Source of the DNA: Streptomyces caelestis
Lineage (GTDB): Bacteria > Actinomycetota > Actinomycetes > Streptomycetales > Streptomycetaceae
DNA: 64,000 nucleotides
Assembly: GCF_014205255.1 (NCBI RefSeq)
Contig: NZ_JACHNE010000001.1
Coordinates: 4,402,001-4,466,000, forward strand
Direction: 5' to 3'
Within the stretch, counting starts at the first letter, position 1; the number at the start of each line of letters is the position of its first letter. This document shows, one piece after another, positions 1-8,298 of the stretch. A program made the position numbers and the translations under genes. The notes beneath the pieces are model-generated. The model saw nothing but the letters and a program-made list of their open reading frames with translations. It had not been told where the DNA came from and did no database searches.

Positions 1-102
1 TGTCGTGCATAGCGGCGGACTGTGGGCACAATTGGTTTCGGCGTCGGACGGCGTACAACGGATGCCGGTCGGCGCGCAATGGATGGGGAGGCAGGAACGA
101 CG

Positions 103-1815
103 GTGGCGGAACGGAGTACGGCTGCCGTCGACGTGGCAGACAACAGCGACGAGTCGTCGCTGACCGCACAGGCGGACCAGTCCACGGCCGACGGGGTGGC
201 CAAGAACCGGGAGCGGGACACGGACAGCGACGAGGTACAGGAGAGCACCCGGACCGACGGTTCCGGGAAGACCTCGCCGTCTGAACTGCACAGTGGTCAC
301 AAACTTGCCAGACGCTACCGCCTCGAGGAGTGCGTCACCCGTCTGGACGGTTTCAGCAGTTGGCGTGCCGTGGACGAGAAGCTCCGCCGTGCCGTCGGCG
401 TGCACATTCTGCCCGCGGACCACTCACGGGCCCGGTCCGTCCTGGCCGCCGCCCGCTCCTCCGCCCTGCTGGGCGACCCGCGCTTCGTCCAGGTGCTGGA
501 CGCGGTGGAGGAGAACGACCTCGTCTACGTCGTCCACGAGTGGCTTCCGGACGCGACGGAAATGACCACGCTCCTCGCCTCCGGGCCGCTGGAGCCGTAC
601 GACGCCTACCAGATGGTCAGCCAGATCTCCTCCGCCATGGCCGCCGCCCATCGGGAGGGTCTCGCCCATCTGCGGCTGAACCCCACTGCCGTCCTGCGTA
701 CCTCGACCGGCCAGTGGCGCATCCGCGGACTCGCGGTGAACGCCGCGCTGAGGGGCATCGCGTCCGACACCCCTCAGCGCACCGACACGGAGGCCATCGG
801 CGCCCTGCTGTACGCGGCGCTCACCCAGCGCTGGCCCTACGAGAGCGACGCCTACGGGCTGTCCGGCCTGCCGAAGGACATCGGTCTGATCGCGCCCGAC
901 CAGGTGCGTGCCGGTGTGCACCGCGGTCTCTCCGAACTCTCCATGCGGGCGCTCGTCAACGACGGCGCCACAGCCTCCCGGCACGAGTCGCCGTGCACCA
1001 CGCCGGAAGAGCTGGTGAAGGCGATCGGCGAGATGCCCCGCATCCGCCCGCCGGAGCCGACGTTCACCGCCCCGCCCGAGTACCAGCGCACGTCGTACCA
1101 GCAGGGCACGTACGGCCGCCAGGCCCCGCGTCCCGGTGCCACGCAGCCGGTCCCGACGCCGCCGCCCCCGTTGCAGAGCCGCACGGGCAAGGCCCTGAAG
1201 TGGGCCGTCTCCGCCCTCCTCATCGCCGCACTGGGCCTCGGCAGCTGGCAGCTGGCGGACGCGCTCATGGACCAGGGGGGCAAGAACGAGGACCCGGGCC
1301 AGACGCAGACGAATGACGGAGACAGCGGAAACAAGCCTGCCGCGCCCCTGAAGGACATCCCGATCAACAGCGTGCGGGAGTTCGCACCGAGCGGGTCTGG
1401 CATACAGGAGGACGAGGTTCAGCTCGCCGTCGACGGCAAGACGGCCACCGCGTGGGTCACCCCCCAGTACCGGGGATACGCCAACTTCGGAAACTTGCCA
1501 CAGCGCAGAGAGGGCAGTGGGCTGATCCTCGACCTCGGCAGCGTGAGGAACGTCTCCCGTGTTGATATCGCCATGTATCGGAGTGGGCAGACCGCGGAGC
1601 TACTCGCGGCGGACGCCGATGCCACCGCCCCGTCGTCTCTGAGTGACTTCTCTCAGCGGCTGACCGAGCTATCGGCCACCGGATCGAGCCTCCACGTCGA
1701 ACTGCAGAAGCCGATTCGTACGCGTTACGTTCTCGTCCACGTCACGAAGCTTCCGGAAGATGGTTCTGCCGATCTGTTTCGCGGTGGCATTTCGGAGGTT
1801 TCGATCAGGGGCTGA
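103..1815 (+). CDS. MurJ-associated pseudokinase with C-terminal discoidin-like domain
   Basis: Predicted single-pass membrane protein of 570 aa. A disordered acidic N-terminus leads into a Ser/Thr-kinase-like fold at about residues 65-310, a Pro-rich linker, a membrane helix near 365-383, and an F5/8-type (discoidin-like) extracellular domain near 430-570. The catalytic loop reads LRLNPTAVL where an active kinase has HRDxKPxN, and there is no DFG motif, so it should be catalytically dead. In mycobacteria the equivalent domain is fused to MurJ/MviN and, once phosphorylated, is bound by FhaA; Streptomyces carries it as a separate gene after murJ, which would lie just outside the window. The GTG at 103 is preferred because a GGGGAGG lies upstream; a GTG at 22 in the same frame lacks such a site. 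Confidence 0.82.
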   Translation: MAERSTAAVDVADNSDESSLTAQADQSTADGVAKNRERDTDSDEVQESTRTDGSGKTSPSELHSGHKLARRYRLEECVTRLDGFSSWRAVDEKLRRAVGVHILPADHSRARSVLAAARSSALLGDPRFVQVLDAVEENDLVYVVHEWLPDATEMTTLLASGPLEPYDAYQMVSQISSAMAAAHREGLAHLRLNPTAVLRTSTGQWRIRGLAVNAALRGIASDTPQRTDTEAIGALLYAALTQRWPYESDAYGLSGLPKDIGLIAPDQVRAGVHRGLSELSMRALVNDGATASRHESPCTTPEELVKAIGEMPRIRPPEPTFTAPPEYQRTSYQQGTYGRQAPRPGATQPVPTPPPPLQSRTGKALKWAVSALLIAALGLGSWQLADALMDQGGKNEDPGQTQTNDGDSGNKPAAPLKDIPINSVREFAPSGSGIQEDEVQLAVDGKTATAWVTPQYRGYANFGNLPQRREGSGLILDLGSVRNVSRVDIAMYRSGQTAELLAADADATAPSSLSDFSQRLTELSATGSSLHVELQKPIRTRYVLVHVTKLPEDGSADLFRGGISEVSIRG

Positions 1816-1849
1816 CGGTGGCCGGGGTCGCGATACACCGGATCCTGCT

Positions 1850-2398
1850 TCAAGGCTTCTCCAGAATGTGGCGAGCCCGCTTCACCAACTCATCTTGGAA
1901 GATCATAAGCTCTTTGAGCTCCTCGGCATGCCGCTCAATCATTGGCTGCTGGATACTCGACTCTGCCTTGTACCAGCGATCGACCAGGTCAACCTGATTC
2001 TTGCACGACACGTCCGCCCGGGCTACCCGCTTTTCCGACGCCGTAGCAGAGGCTGTGGCGAACCATTTAACCCCGGCAGACTCGAGCGGCGACGTGTATT
2101 TATAACCCTTGCTCGACATGCATGCCGACCACTCACTAAAAGCCTTCCTGACATCTGCGCTGGTCTGCGACTCCTTGAACGACGTCACGTCTATGGTTCG
2201 AGCGGATTCGATTCCCTTCGCCGGAGGTTTTTCCGAGCCAAGCGCCCTGTCTGCCGCCGCCATGCAGCCGTCGTTCTCCCCGGACGGTCCGAAGAAGCTC
2301 CTTCTGAGCTGTGTAAGGGCGAGGGAAGGCCGTGCAGCACTGTCATCACGGGGATCGTGGTATCCGTAGGCCGGCGATGCCTTGATCCACGACTCCAT
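1850..2398 (-). CDS. Hypothetical protein, probably the C-terminal part of a secreted actinobacterial lipoprotein-like family
   Basis: 182 aa with no signal peptide. The pattern CMAAADRA, WSACMSSKGY and a later CK with spaced Trp/Glu resembles the C-terminal half of large actinobacterial lipoproteins of unknown function, which usually begin with a lipobox that is absent here. The reading frame stays open upstream of the ATG at 2398 (VDLISGEQLIVG), which suggests loss of the 5' end rather than a true start. It lies in the low-GC insertion and overlaps no other gene. It may be a fragment; its function is unknown. Confidence 0.5.
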   Translation of the reverse strand: MESWIKASPAYGYHDPRDDSAARPSLALTQLRRSFFGPSGENDGCMAAADRALGSEKPPAKGIESARTIDVTSFKESQTSADVRKAFSEWSACMSSKGYKYTSPLESAGVKWFATASATASEKRVARADVSCKNQVDLVDRWYKAESSIQQPMIERHAEELKELMIFQDELVKRARHILEKP

Positions 2399-2429
2399 AC
2401 CGACGATCAGCTGTTCACCGGATATCAGG

Positions 2430-2792
2430 TCAACTACCGAACCGATAGCAGCCGCTCGGCGTGTGGGTCAGGAACCGAGCCGACGCATTATTGTTGTACG
2501 TGTTATGGAGCTTGTAGGCGTACTCGACCTCTTGGTACGCCCGGATGGCATCGCAAGCACCCGTGTAGCCGCTGTTGTAGTAGATGACCCGACTGGTGCC
2601 CACGCCCGGGAATGTCGCCTTCGCCGAGGCAGCATTGTTCTTCACCGCCTGGCCCTGGCCGGACCCTGCTGTCACGAACTTGTACCCGGCCAGGTCGGGT
2701 ATGCCGTTGGTTCCACTCCCGGTATAGCTCATAACGAATCTGGAGCCGGAGTACCCGATGTTGAAATAAAGGTAGAGACACCTCCATTTCAT
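2430..2792 (-). CDS. Beta/gamma-crystallin or I36-inhibitor-like small protein, N-terminus probably lost
   Basis: 120 aa made of two similar halves, each with a Y-x-N-x-GY-x-G turn followed by an NNxAS motif (YFNIGYSGS...VKNNAASA and YYNSGYTGA...NNNASA). This is reminiscent of secreted beta/gamma-crystallin or peptidase-inhibitor I36-like proteins of Streptomyces. Those have signal peptides; here the frame continues upstream of the ATG as KYYEDCPWVGHLRASA and then meets a stop, so the secretion signal appears to be missing. Base composition is clearly lower in GC than the flanking core genes. The family assignment is tentative. Confidence 0.45.
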   Translation of the reverse strand: MKWRCLYLYFNIGYSGSRFVMSYTGSGTNGIPDLAGYKFVTAGSGQGQAVKNNAASAKATFPGVGTSRVIYYNSGYTGACDAIRAYQEVEYAYKLHNTYNNNASARFLTHTPSGCYRFGS

Positions 2793-3006
2793 AGCCGACG
2801 CCCGAAGATGGCCTACCCAAGGGCAATCCTCATAATATTTTCACACAATCTCTTGATTAAGTTGTTATTGACTTCTCGCCGATCAGGCGAGAGTGAACTG
2901 CGTCACTTTGCGCCTCCTGCTGGGGAACGGGCACTTTCGACGCCACCTTCCCGGACCTGTCGCTTTCCTCGAGGCGAGTACGTAGAGTTGGCCCACGGGA
3001 GGGCCG

Positions 3007-3732
3007 ATGGCAAAGGGCGCCGGATACGGCGATGCAAGCGACCAGCAGCTTCTCGCCCGCCATGTGGAAGGCGACCCCGACGCCTTCGCTGAGATCGTGC
3101 GGCGGCATCGCGATCGCCTCTGGGCTGTCGCCCTACGGACGCTCGGGGACCGCGAGGAGGCCGCTGACGCGGTGCAGGACGCCCTCGTTTCCGCCTACCG
3201 GGCCGCCCACACCTTCCGGGGCCAGTCGGCCGTCACGACGTGGCTGCACAGGATCACGGTGAACGCCTGCCTGGACCGCGCCCGCAAGGCCGCCTCCCGG
3301 AAGACCTCTCCCGTCGACGACACCGAGCGCCTGGAGCAGCTGCTGGAGCCGCACGAGTCGGCTTCGGCGCCCGCTGAGCGCAACGATCTCCACCGGCAGC
3401 TCATCGAAGCCCTGGGGACCCTGCCGGCCGACCAGCGAGCGGCGCTCGTCCTGGTGGACATGCAGGGTTACCCGGTCGCGGAGGCGGCCCGCATCCTCGA
3501 CGTGCCCACCGGGACAGTGAAGAGCCGATGTGCGCGCGGCAGAGCCAGACTCCTGCCGCTGCTGACCCATCTACGGCCGGACGGCAGCGGTGAGCGCAAG
3601 AAGCCGCGCGCGGAGCGGAACCGGACGCAGGGGCCAGCCGTCCCACCCGCAGCGGGACCGCTCCGAGCGGAACCACCGGACACAGGACCGAGCGACCCAG
3701 CGGCAGTGAAGGGCGGAGGTGGACGAGCGTGA
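3007..3732 (+). CDS. sigM: ECF RNA polymerase sigma factor SigM
   Basis: 241 aa ECF sigma factor. Region 2 spans about residues 21-91, including the -10 recognition helix with AVQDALVSAYRAAHTF. Region 4 lies near 128-180 and ends in a helix-turn-helix around VAEAARILDVPTGTVKSR. A Pro/Arg-rich tail follows. The start is supported by a GGGAGGG just upstream of the ATG. The stop overlaps the GTG of the next gene by 4 bp, the usual coupling of an ECF sigma factor with its anti-sigma factor. The neighbourhood (pseudokinase before, trxBA after) matches the sigM locus of S. coelicolor. The stimulus is not evident from sequence. Confidence 0.88.
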   Translation: MAKGAGYGDASDQQLLARHVEGDPDAFAEIVRRHRDRLWAVALRTLGDREEAADAVQDALVSAYRAAHTFRGQSAVTTWLHRITVNACLDRARKAASRKTSPVDDTERLEQLLEPHESASAPAERNDLHRQLIEALGTLPADQRAALVLVDMQGYPVAEAARILDVPTGTVKSRCARGRARLLPLLTHLRPDGSGERKKPRAERNRTQGPAVPPAAGPLRAEPPDTGPSDPAAVKGGGGRA

Positions 3733-4652
3733 CATCGACGACAGACATGGCCGGGCACCCGGACGTCGCGGAGATCTCCGACCTGGCCGAGGGCCTCCTC
3801 CCCCCGTCCCAGAGCACCGACGTACGCCGGCACCTGGACGGGTGCGAGCTCTGCGCGGACGTCTACGCGTCCCTGGAGGAGATCCGTGGACTGCTCGGCA
3901 CGCTGCCGGGTCCGCCGCACATGCCCGCCGATGTCGCAGGCCGCATCGATGCCGCCCTCGCCGCCGAGGCTCTGCTGAACGCCACGGGGCCGGAGGCAGC
4001 AGAGAGCCAGACGCCGGTGAGCGCCCCTCGTTCCACGTCCCAAGACGACAGCGGTGCGCATGTTTCACGTGAAACATCGACGCCCGCCGACCGGCCCGCC
4101 GGGCGTCCCCGCTCTTCCACCACCGGCCCGGGGCGCAAGGACCGCACGCGGAACGGGCGTCGGAGGATCGCCGTCCTGGGGACCGTCTTCACCGTTGCCG
4201 CCCTGGGACTGGGCTCCGTCCTGCTGTCGTCGCTGGGCGATGGCAAGCCCTCGAATGACACGGCAGGTGGACAGCAGACCGCCCCCGCGGACACCTTCTC
4301 CGAGGGGAAACTCGAGAAGCAGGTCACGGATCTCCTGACCGAGAACCAGAGCAAAAAGGGGGGCTCCCGCACTCCCTTCGGCGCGGCGACCGCCCCCGGC
4401 ACCGACCATCCCCAGGTCTTCAAGGCGCCCACAGTGCCCGGCTGCGTCCGCGACGGCATCGGGCGCAAGGACACAGCCCTTGCTGTCGAGAACGGCAGGT
4501 ATCAGGGGAAGAAGGCCATGCTGGTGTTGCTCCCCGACGCATCCGACCCCACGCGGGTCAGTGCCTACATCGTCGACGCGACCTGTGTGGACCACTCGGC
4601 GGCGACCGCCGCGGGCAAGGTCCTTCTGCAGCGCTCGTACCCGTCCGCCTGA
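3729..4652 (+). CDS. Membrane anti-sigma factor cognate to SigM
   Basis: 307 aa. The N-terminal cytoplasmic part carries the zinc-associated anti-sigma signature Hx3Cx2C (H35, C39, C42). A single membrane helix lies near 147-168, and a C-terminal extracytoplasmic sensor-like domain of about 140 aa follows. The gene is translationally coupled to sigM (GTGA overlap), which supports its role in sequestering SigM at the membrane. A perfect parS site lies in the coding sequence and is read as VSRET within a disordered stretch between zinc motif and membrane helix. The corresponding S. coelicolor anti-sigma gene is called rsmA; I did not assign the symbol because sequence alone does not settle orthology. 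Confidence 0.82.
   Translation: MTSTTDMAGHPDVAEISDLAEGLLPPSQSTDVRRHLDGCELCADVYASLEEIRGLLGTLPGPPHMPADVAGRIDAALAAEALLNATGPEAAESQTPVSAPRSTSQDDSGAHVSRETSTPADRPAGRPRSSTTGPGRKDRTRNGRRRIAVLGTVFTVAALGLGSVLLSSLGDGKPSNDTAGGQQTAPADTFSEGKLEKQVTDLLTENQSKKGGSRTPFGAATAPGTDHPQVFKAPTVPGCVRDGIGRKDTALAVENGRYQGKKAMLVLLPDASDPTRVSAYIVDATCVDHSAATAAGKVLLQRSYPSA
4062..4075. promoter_or_regulatory. parS centromere site 1
   Basis: Perfect GTTTCACGTGAAAC, the ParB-binding palindrome; the palindrome extends one base on each side (T...A). It lies inside the anti-sigma gene. Confidence 0.95.
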
Positions 4653-4723
4653 GACACGTCTTCGTCTTCATCCTGCGCGGTCTCCCCGCACAGGGCCGCA
4701 TCTCCGTGTGCCCGGACACAGCG

Positions 4724-4749
4724 GGAATGCGCGCCCCTTAGGATCCGTT
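4724..4749 (+). promoter_or_regulatory. SigR-type (disulfide-stress) promoter of trxBA
   Basis: GGAAT at 4724-4728 and GTT at 4747-4749 are separated by exactly 18 bases, matching the Streptomyces SigR consensus GGAAT-N18/19-GTT. It lies about 70 bp before the trxB start. In S. coelicolor trxBA is a classic SigR target induced by thiol oxidation, so the position and spacing make this a strong call. Confidence 0.85.
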
Positions 4750-4819
4750 GGGTGGGGTGAGAGTTCCGAGAGAAGCTCCCCCGGTCGAACGACGCAGTCC
4801 AGAGACGAGGAATCAAGCC

Positions 4820-5788
4820 GTGAGCGACGTCCGTAACGTGATCATCATCGGCTCCGGGCCCGCCGGCTATACGGCGGCGCTCTACACCGCGCGCGCGTCG
4901 CTGAAGCCACTGGTGTTCGAGGGCGCCGTCACCGCCGGCGGTGCGCTCATGAACACCACCGACGTCGAGAACTTCCCGGGCTTCCAGGACGGCATCATGG
5001 GCCCCGAGCTCATGGACAACATGCGCGCCCAGGCGGAGCGCTTCGGGGCCGAGCTCATCCCGGACGACATCGTCGCCGTCGACCTGACCGGTGAGATCAA
5101 GACCGCCACGGACACGTCCGGCACCGTCCACCGGGCCAAGGCCGTCATCGTCACCACCGGCTCGCAGCACCGCAAACTCGGTCTGCCGAACGAGGACGCC
5201 CTCTCCGGCCGTGGGGTGTCCTGGTGCGCCACCTGTGACGGGTTCTTCTTCAAGGACCAGGACATCGCCGTGATCGGTGGTGGCGACACGGCCATGGAGG
5301 AGGCCACCTTCCTCTCGCGGTTCGCCAAGTCCGTGACCGTCGTCCACCGCCGCGACACGCTGCGCGCCTCCAAGGCCATGCAGGAGCGCGCCTTCGCCGA
5401 CCCGAAGATCACGTTCGTGTGGGACAGCGAGGTCGCCGAGATCCAGGGCGACCAGAAGCTCTCGGGTCTGAAGCTGCGCAACCTCAAGACCGGCGAGCTT
5501 TCGGACCTGCCGGTGACCGGTCTCTTCATCGCCATCGGCCACGACCCCCGCACCGAGCTCTTCAAGGGTCAACTCGACCTGGACGAGGAGGGCTACCTGA
5601 AGGTGGACGCGCCGTCGACGCGCACCAACCTGACCGGTGTCTTCGGTGCCGGCGACGTGGTCGACCACACCTACCGTCAGGCGATCACTGCGGCAGGGAC
5701 CGGGTGCTCCGCCGCTCTCGACGCCGAGCGCTACCTCGCCGCCCTCGCGGACGAGGAGCAGCCCGAGCCCGAGAAGACCGCTGTCTGA
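4820..5788 (+). CDS. trxB: Thioredoxin-disulfide reductase
   Basis: 322 aa cytoplasmic flavoenzyme that reduces thioredoxin with NADPH. Visible features are the N-terminal FAD dinucleotide motif GSGPAGYT, the redox pair CATC (C136 and C139), the NADPH-binding GGGDTAMEEA segment, and the C-terminal FAD motif ending GAGDVVDHTYRQ. Length fits bacterial low-molecular-weight TrxB. The GTG start at 4820 is chosen because GAGG precedes it and the protein then begins directly with the nucleotide-binding strand. It is followed 47 bp later by trxA, and a SigR-type promoter lies upstream. Confidence 0.97.
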   Translation: MSDVRNVIIIGSGPAGYTAALYTARASLKPLVFEGAVTAGGALMNTTDVENFPGFQDGIMGPELMDNMRAQAERFGAELIPDDIVAVDLTGEIKTATDTSGTVHRAKAVIVTTGSQHRKLGLPNEDALSGRGVSWCATCDGFFFKDQDIAVIGGGDTAMEEATFLSRFAKSVTVVHRRDTLRASKAMQERAFADPKITFVWDSEVAEIQGDQKLSGLKLRNLKTGELSDLPVTGLFIAIGHDPRTELFKGQLDLDEEGYLKVDAPSTRTNLTGVFGAGDVVDHTYRQAITAAGTGCSAALDAERYLAALADEEQPEPEKTAV

Positions 5789-5835
5789 CCCTTCTCCCTA
5801 CCCGCCCCACGCACCAACCAGTTAAGGAGCCCGCC

Positions 5836-6168
5836 GTGGCCGGCACCCTGAAGAATGTGACCGACGACTCCTTCGAGCAGGACGTCCTCAAGAGCGACAA
5901 GCCCGTCCTGGTGGACTTCTGGGCCGCCTGGTGCGGTCCGTGCCGCCAGATCGCGCCGTCCCTGGAGGCGATCGCCTCCGAGTACGGCGACAAGATCGAG
6001 GTCGTCAAGCTGAACATCGACGAGAACCCGGGTACGGCCGCCAAGTACGGCGTCATGTCCATCCCGACCCTGAACGTCTACCAGGGTGGCGAGGTCGCCA
6101 AGACGATCGTGGGCGCCAAGCCGAAGGCCGCGATCGTTCGCGACCTTGAGGAGTTCATCGCCGAGTGA
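5836..6168 (+). CDS. trxA: Thioredoxin
   Basis: 110 aa, the usual length of thioredoxin. The active site WCGPC lies at residues 32-36 and the cis-proline is in MSIPTLNVY. It receives electrons from TrxB and reduces cytoplasmic disulfides. The GTG start follows AAGGAG closely. It is the second gene of trxBA, closed by the perfect stem-loop just downstream. Confidence 0.97.
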   Translation: MAGTLKNVTDDSFEQDVLKSDKPVLVDFWAAWCGPCRQIAPSLEAIASEYGDKIEVVKLNIDENPGTAAKYGVMSIPTLNVYQGGEVAKTIVGAKPKAAIVRDLEEFIAE

Positions 6169-6198
6169 ACCGGCAGAGCCGTCTGAGCGACGGTGCAT

Positions 6199-6212
6199 GT
6201 TTCACGTGAAAC
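6199..6212. promoter_or_regulatory. parS centromere site 2
   Basis: Perfect GTTTCACGTGAAAC in the trxA-GNAT intergenic gap, two bases before the terminator stem. Confidence 0.95.
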
Positions 6213-6213
6213 A

Positions 6214-6247
6214 CGAATGGGCCAACCCGGAAGGGTTGGCCCATTCG
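6214..6247. terminator. Bidirectional terminator between trxA and the GNAT gene
   Basis: Perfect 15-bp stem (arms 6214-6228 and 6233-6247) with a GGAA loop, followed by TTTGATT. It sits between convergent genes and abuts a parS site. Confidence 0.85.
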
Positions 6248-6261
6248 TTTGATTGCTTCCT

Positions 6262-6879
6262 CTACAGCGGTCGCAACGCCGGCTCCTTCTGTACTGCTCC
6301 CAGGAGCCGGTCCAGCGCCATCTCGACGTCTTCCTTCCACGAAAGCGTCGACCGCAGCTCCAGCCTCAGCCGGGGATAGGTGGGGTGTTGCCGGACGGTC
6401 TTGAAGCCCACCGCCAGGAGATGGTCGGCGGGCAGCACACAGGCCGGTTCCTTCCAGCTGGCATCGCCGAACGCCTCGATCGCCTTGAAGCCGCGCCGCA
6501 GCAGATCCTTGGCGACCGTCTGAACCATCACCCGTCCCAGTCCCTGCCCCTGGTACCCCGGCACGATGAACGCGGTTATCAGCTGAACCGCGTCAGGGGA
6601 GACGGGACTCGTAGGGAACGCTGTGGAGCGCGGGACATAGGCGGGCGGGGCATAGAGCACGAAGCCCACCGGTACGTCGTCGACGTACACGACCCGACCA
6701 CAGGACCCCCAGTCCAGCAGGACGGCCGAGATCCAGGCTTCCTTCTCCAGAGCGGACTCGCCCGCCTTTAGCGCGGCCTCACCGCTGACCGGGTCGAGCT
6801 CCCAGAAGACACACGAGCGACAGCGCTTGGGAAGGTCCTGAAGGTTGTCCAACGTGAGCGGTACGAGCCGGCGCCCCAT
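6262..6879 (-). CDS. GNAT-family N-acetyltransferase
   Basis: 205 aa. The acetyl-CoA-binding motif is FIVPGYQGQGLGRVMVQ, followed by an alpha/beta tail. The N-terminus has a Cys-rich patch (RCRSCVFW) typical of a conserved Streptomyces subgroup found next to parB. Substrate unknown. The ATG is preceded by GCGAGGAAC. It lies downstream of parAB on the same strand, with a gap of more than 300 bp, and is convergent with trxA. Confidence 0.85.
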   Translation of the reverse strand: MGRRLVPLTLDNLQDLPKRCRSCVFWELDPVSGEAALKAGESALEKEAWISAVLLDWGSCGRVVYVDDVPVGFVLYAPPAYVPRSTAFPTSPVSPDAVQLITAFIVPGYQGQGLGRVMVQTVAKDLLRRGFKAIEAFGDASWKEPACVLPADHLLAVGFKTVRQHPTYPRLRLELRSTLSWKEDVEMALDRLLGAVQKEPALRPL

Positions 6880-7197
6880 GAAGGCTGTTCCTCGCTTCCT
6901 TGGCCTGCCGCGTCGCGGGCGGCTGTCAGAGCGCTCCGTTCCCTGAGGAGACTGCCGATGAACCCACCGACCGCTCCCAGCCCCAAACCGGCGCTCACCA
7001 GTCCGGTGCGGCTCATCGTTCGCATGGCCCCTGCCTTCCTCTCAGAGGTGCTGCCGGGTGGTTGCGCCGTATCCGAACGCATCGTATCCACGATGCGATT
7101 CCATCGATACCGCCAGAAAGGAAAGAGCGAGCCACATTCCGGCACACACCAGACATGGCCCGCTCCTTCATCCACAACAGAGGCTCCTGCCGGAGGC
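6880..7197. other. Intergenic gap between parB and the GNAT gene
   Basis: 318 bp. On the minus strand an open frame beginning near 7026 encodes a Gly-rich hydrophobic stretch (MRTMSRTGLVSAGLGLG...), but it runs into the GNAT gene in another frame without its own stop, so I do not call it. It presumably holds the GNAT promoter. No terminator-grade stem was seen. Confidence 0.5.
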
Positions 7198-8298
7198 TCA
7201 GGACTCGCTCTCCTCGGAGTCGCCCTCCAGCAGGCTCTTCTGCAGAACCGGTCCCTCGCCCGGAGCGAGTGAACCCAGGATTCGCTCAAGATCCTCCATG
7301 GAGGCGAACTCGACGGTGATCTTGCCCTTCTTCTGCCCCAGGTCGACCTTCACGCGCGTCTCGAAGCGGTCCGAGAGCCGCGTGGCAAGCTCGGACAGCG
7401 CGGGAGAGACACGAGCACCGGCACGCGGGCCCTTGGGCCGCTGAGCCTTCTGGGGACGCGAACCCATGAGGGTCACGATTTCCTCGACGGCCCGCACCGA
7501 CAGCCCTTCGGCCACGATGCGATGGGCCAGCCTGTCCTGCTCCTCCGAGTCCTCGACGGACAGCAGGGCCCGCGCATGGCCGGCGGAGAGCACTCCGGCG
7601 GCGACCCGGCGCTGCACAGCTGGCGAGAGCTTCAACAGGCGCAGGGTGTTGGAGACCTGCGGGCGGGATCGGCCAATGCGGTCCGCCAGCTGGTCGTGCG
7701 TGCAGTTGAAGTCCCGCAGCAACTGGTCGTAGGCGGCTGCCTCTTCCAGCGGGTTCAGCTGAGCGCGGTGCAGGTTTTCCAGCAGAGCGTCCAGAAGGAG
7801 CTTCTCGTCCTCCGTGGCCCGTACGATCGCCGGGATCGCCTCCAGCCCCGCCTCGCGGCAGGCCCGCCAGCGGCGCTCGCCCATGATGAGCTCGTAGTGA
7901 GCAGGACCCACCTGCCGGACGACGACCGGCTGGAGGAGCCCCACTTCCTTGATGGAGGTGATGAGCTCGGCCAGCGCGTCCTCGTCGAAGACCTCACGCG
8001 GCTGCCGGGGGTTCGGCGTGATGGAGTCGAGGGGGATCTCGGCGAAATGCGCACCGATGGGCGCCGCAGGGACGGCGGGAGCACTGGGCTGCGCCGGCTC
8101 CTCGGTTTCACGTGAAACGGTTGGCAGCGTCGCCACCTTCGCTGCGGCGACCCCACGGTCGTTGGGCAGCACCGGCACTGCCGCGGGGGATGTGGAAGCG
8201 GCGTTCCCCGCCGCAGCCTGGGCTACCGACTTCTCCGTCGGCGCAGCAGGGATCAGCGCGCCGAGACCACGGCCCAGCCCCCTCCGTCGCTCGCTCAC
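7198..8298 (-). CDS. parB: Chromosome segregation protein ParB
   Basis: 366 aa centromere-binding CTP switch. A basic N-terminus (RRRGLGRGLGALIP) likely contacts ParA. The N-terminal ParB/Srx domain contains the GERRWRA motif, followed by a central HTH (LADRIGRSRPQVSNTLRLL) that reads parS and a C-terminal dimerisation domain. In Streptomyces it organises oriC regions before sporulation septation. The start overlaps the parA stop by 4 bp, so the pair is coupled. A perfect parS lies inside the gene, translated as VSRET in the linker between the N-terminus and the Srx domain. Confidence 0.97.
   Translation of the reverse strand: MSERRRGLGRGLGALIPAAPTEKSVAQAAAGNAASTSPAAVPVLPNDRGVAAAKVATLPTVSRETEEPAQPSAPAVPAAPIGAHFAEIPLDSITPNPRQPREVFDEDALAELITSIKEVGLLQPVVVRQVGPAHYELIMGERRWRACREAGLEAIPAIVRATEDEKLLLDALLENLHRAQLNPLEEAAAYDQLLRDFNCTHDQLADRIGRSRPQVSNTLRLLKLSPAVQRRVAAGVLSAGHARALLSVEDSEEQDRLAHRIVAEGLSVRAVEEIVTLMGSRPQKAQRPKGPRAGARVSPALSELATRLSDRFETRVKVDLGQKKGKITVEFASMEDLERILGSLAPGEGPVLQKSLLEGDSEESES
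8105..8118. promoter_or_regulatory. parS centromere site 3
   Basis: Perfect GTTTCACGTGAAAC inside parB, flanked by G on both sides rather than T/A. Confidence 0.95.

Noticed and set aside
22..102. Longer pseudokinase starting at GTG 22
   Set aside because: The extra residues look non-coding, and a proper ribosome site precedes the GTG at 103 instead.
6768..7289. Minus-strand open frame with a Gly-rich hydrophobic stretch upstream of the GNAT gene
   Set aside because: It runs into the GNAT gene in the wrong frame, has no independent stop, and only a short stretch looks protein-like.
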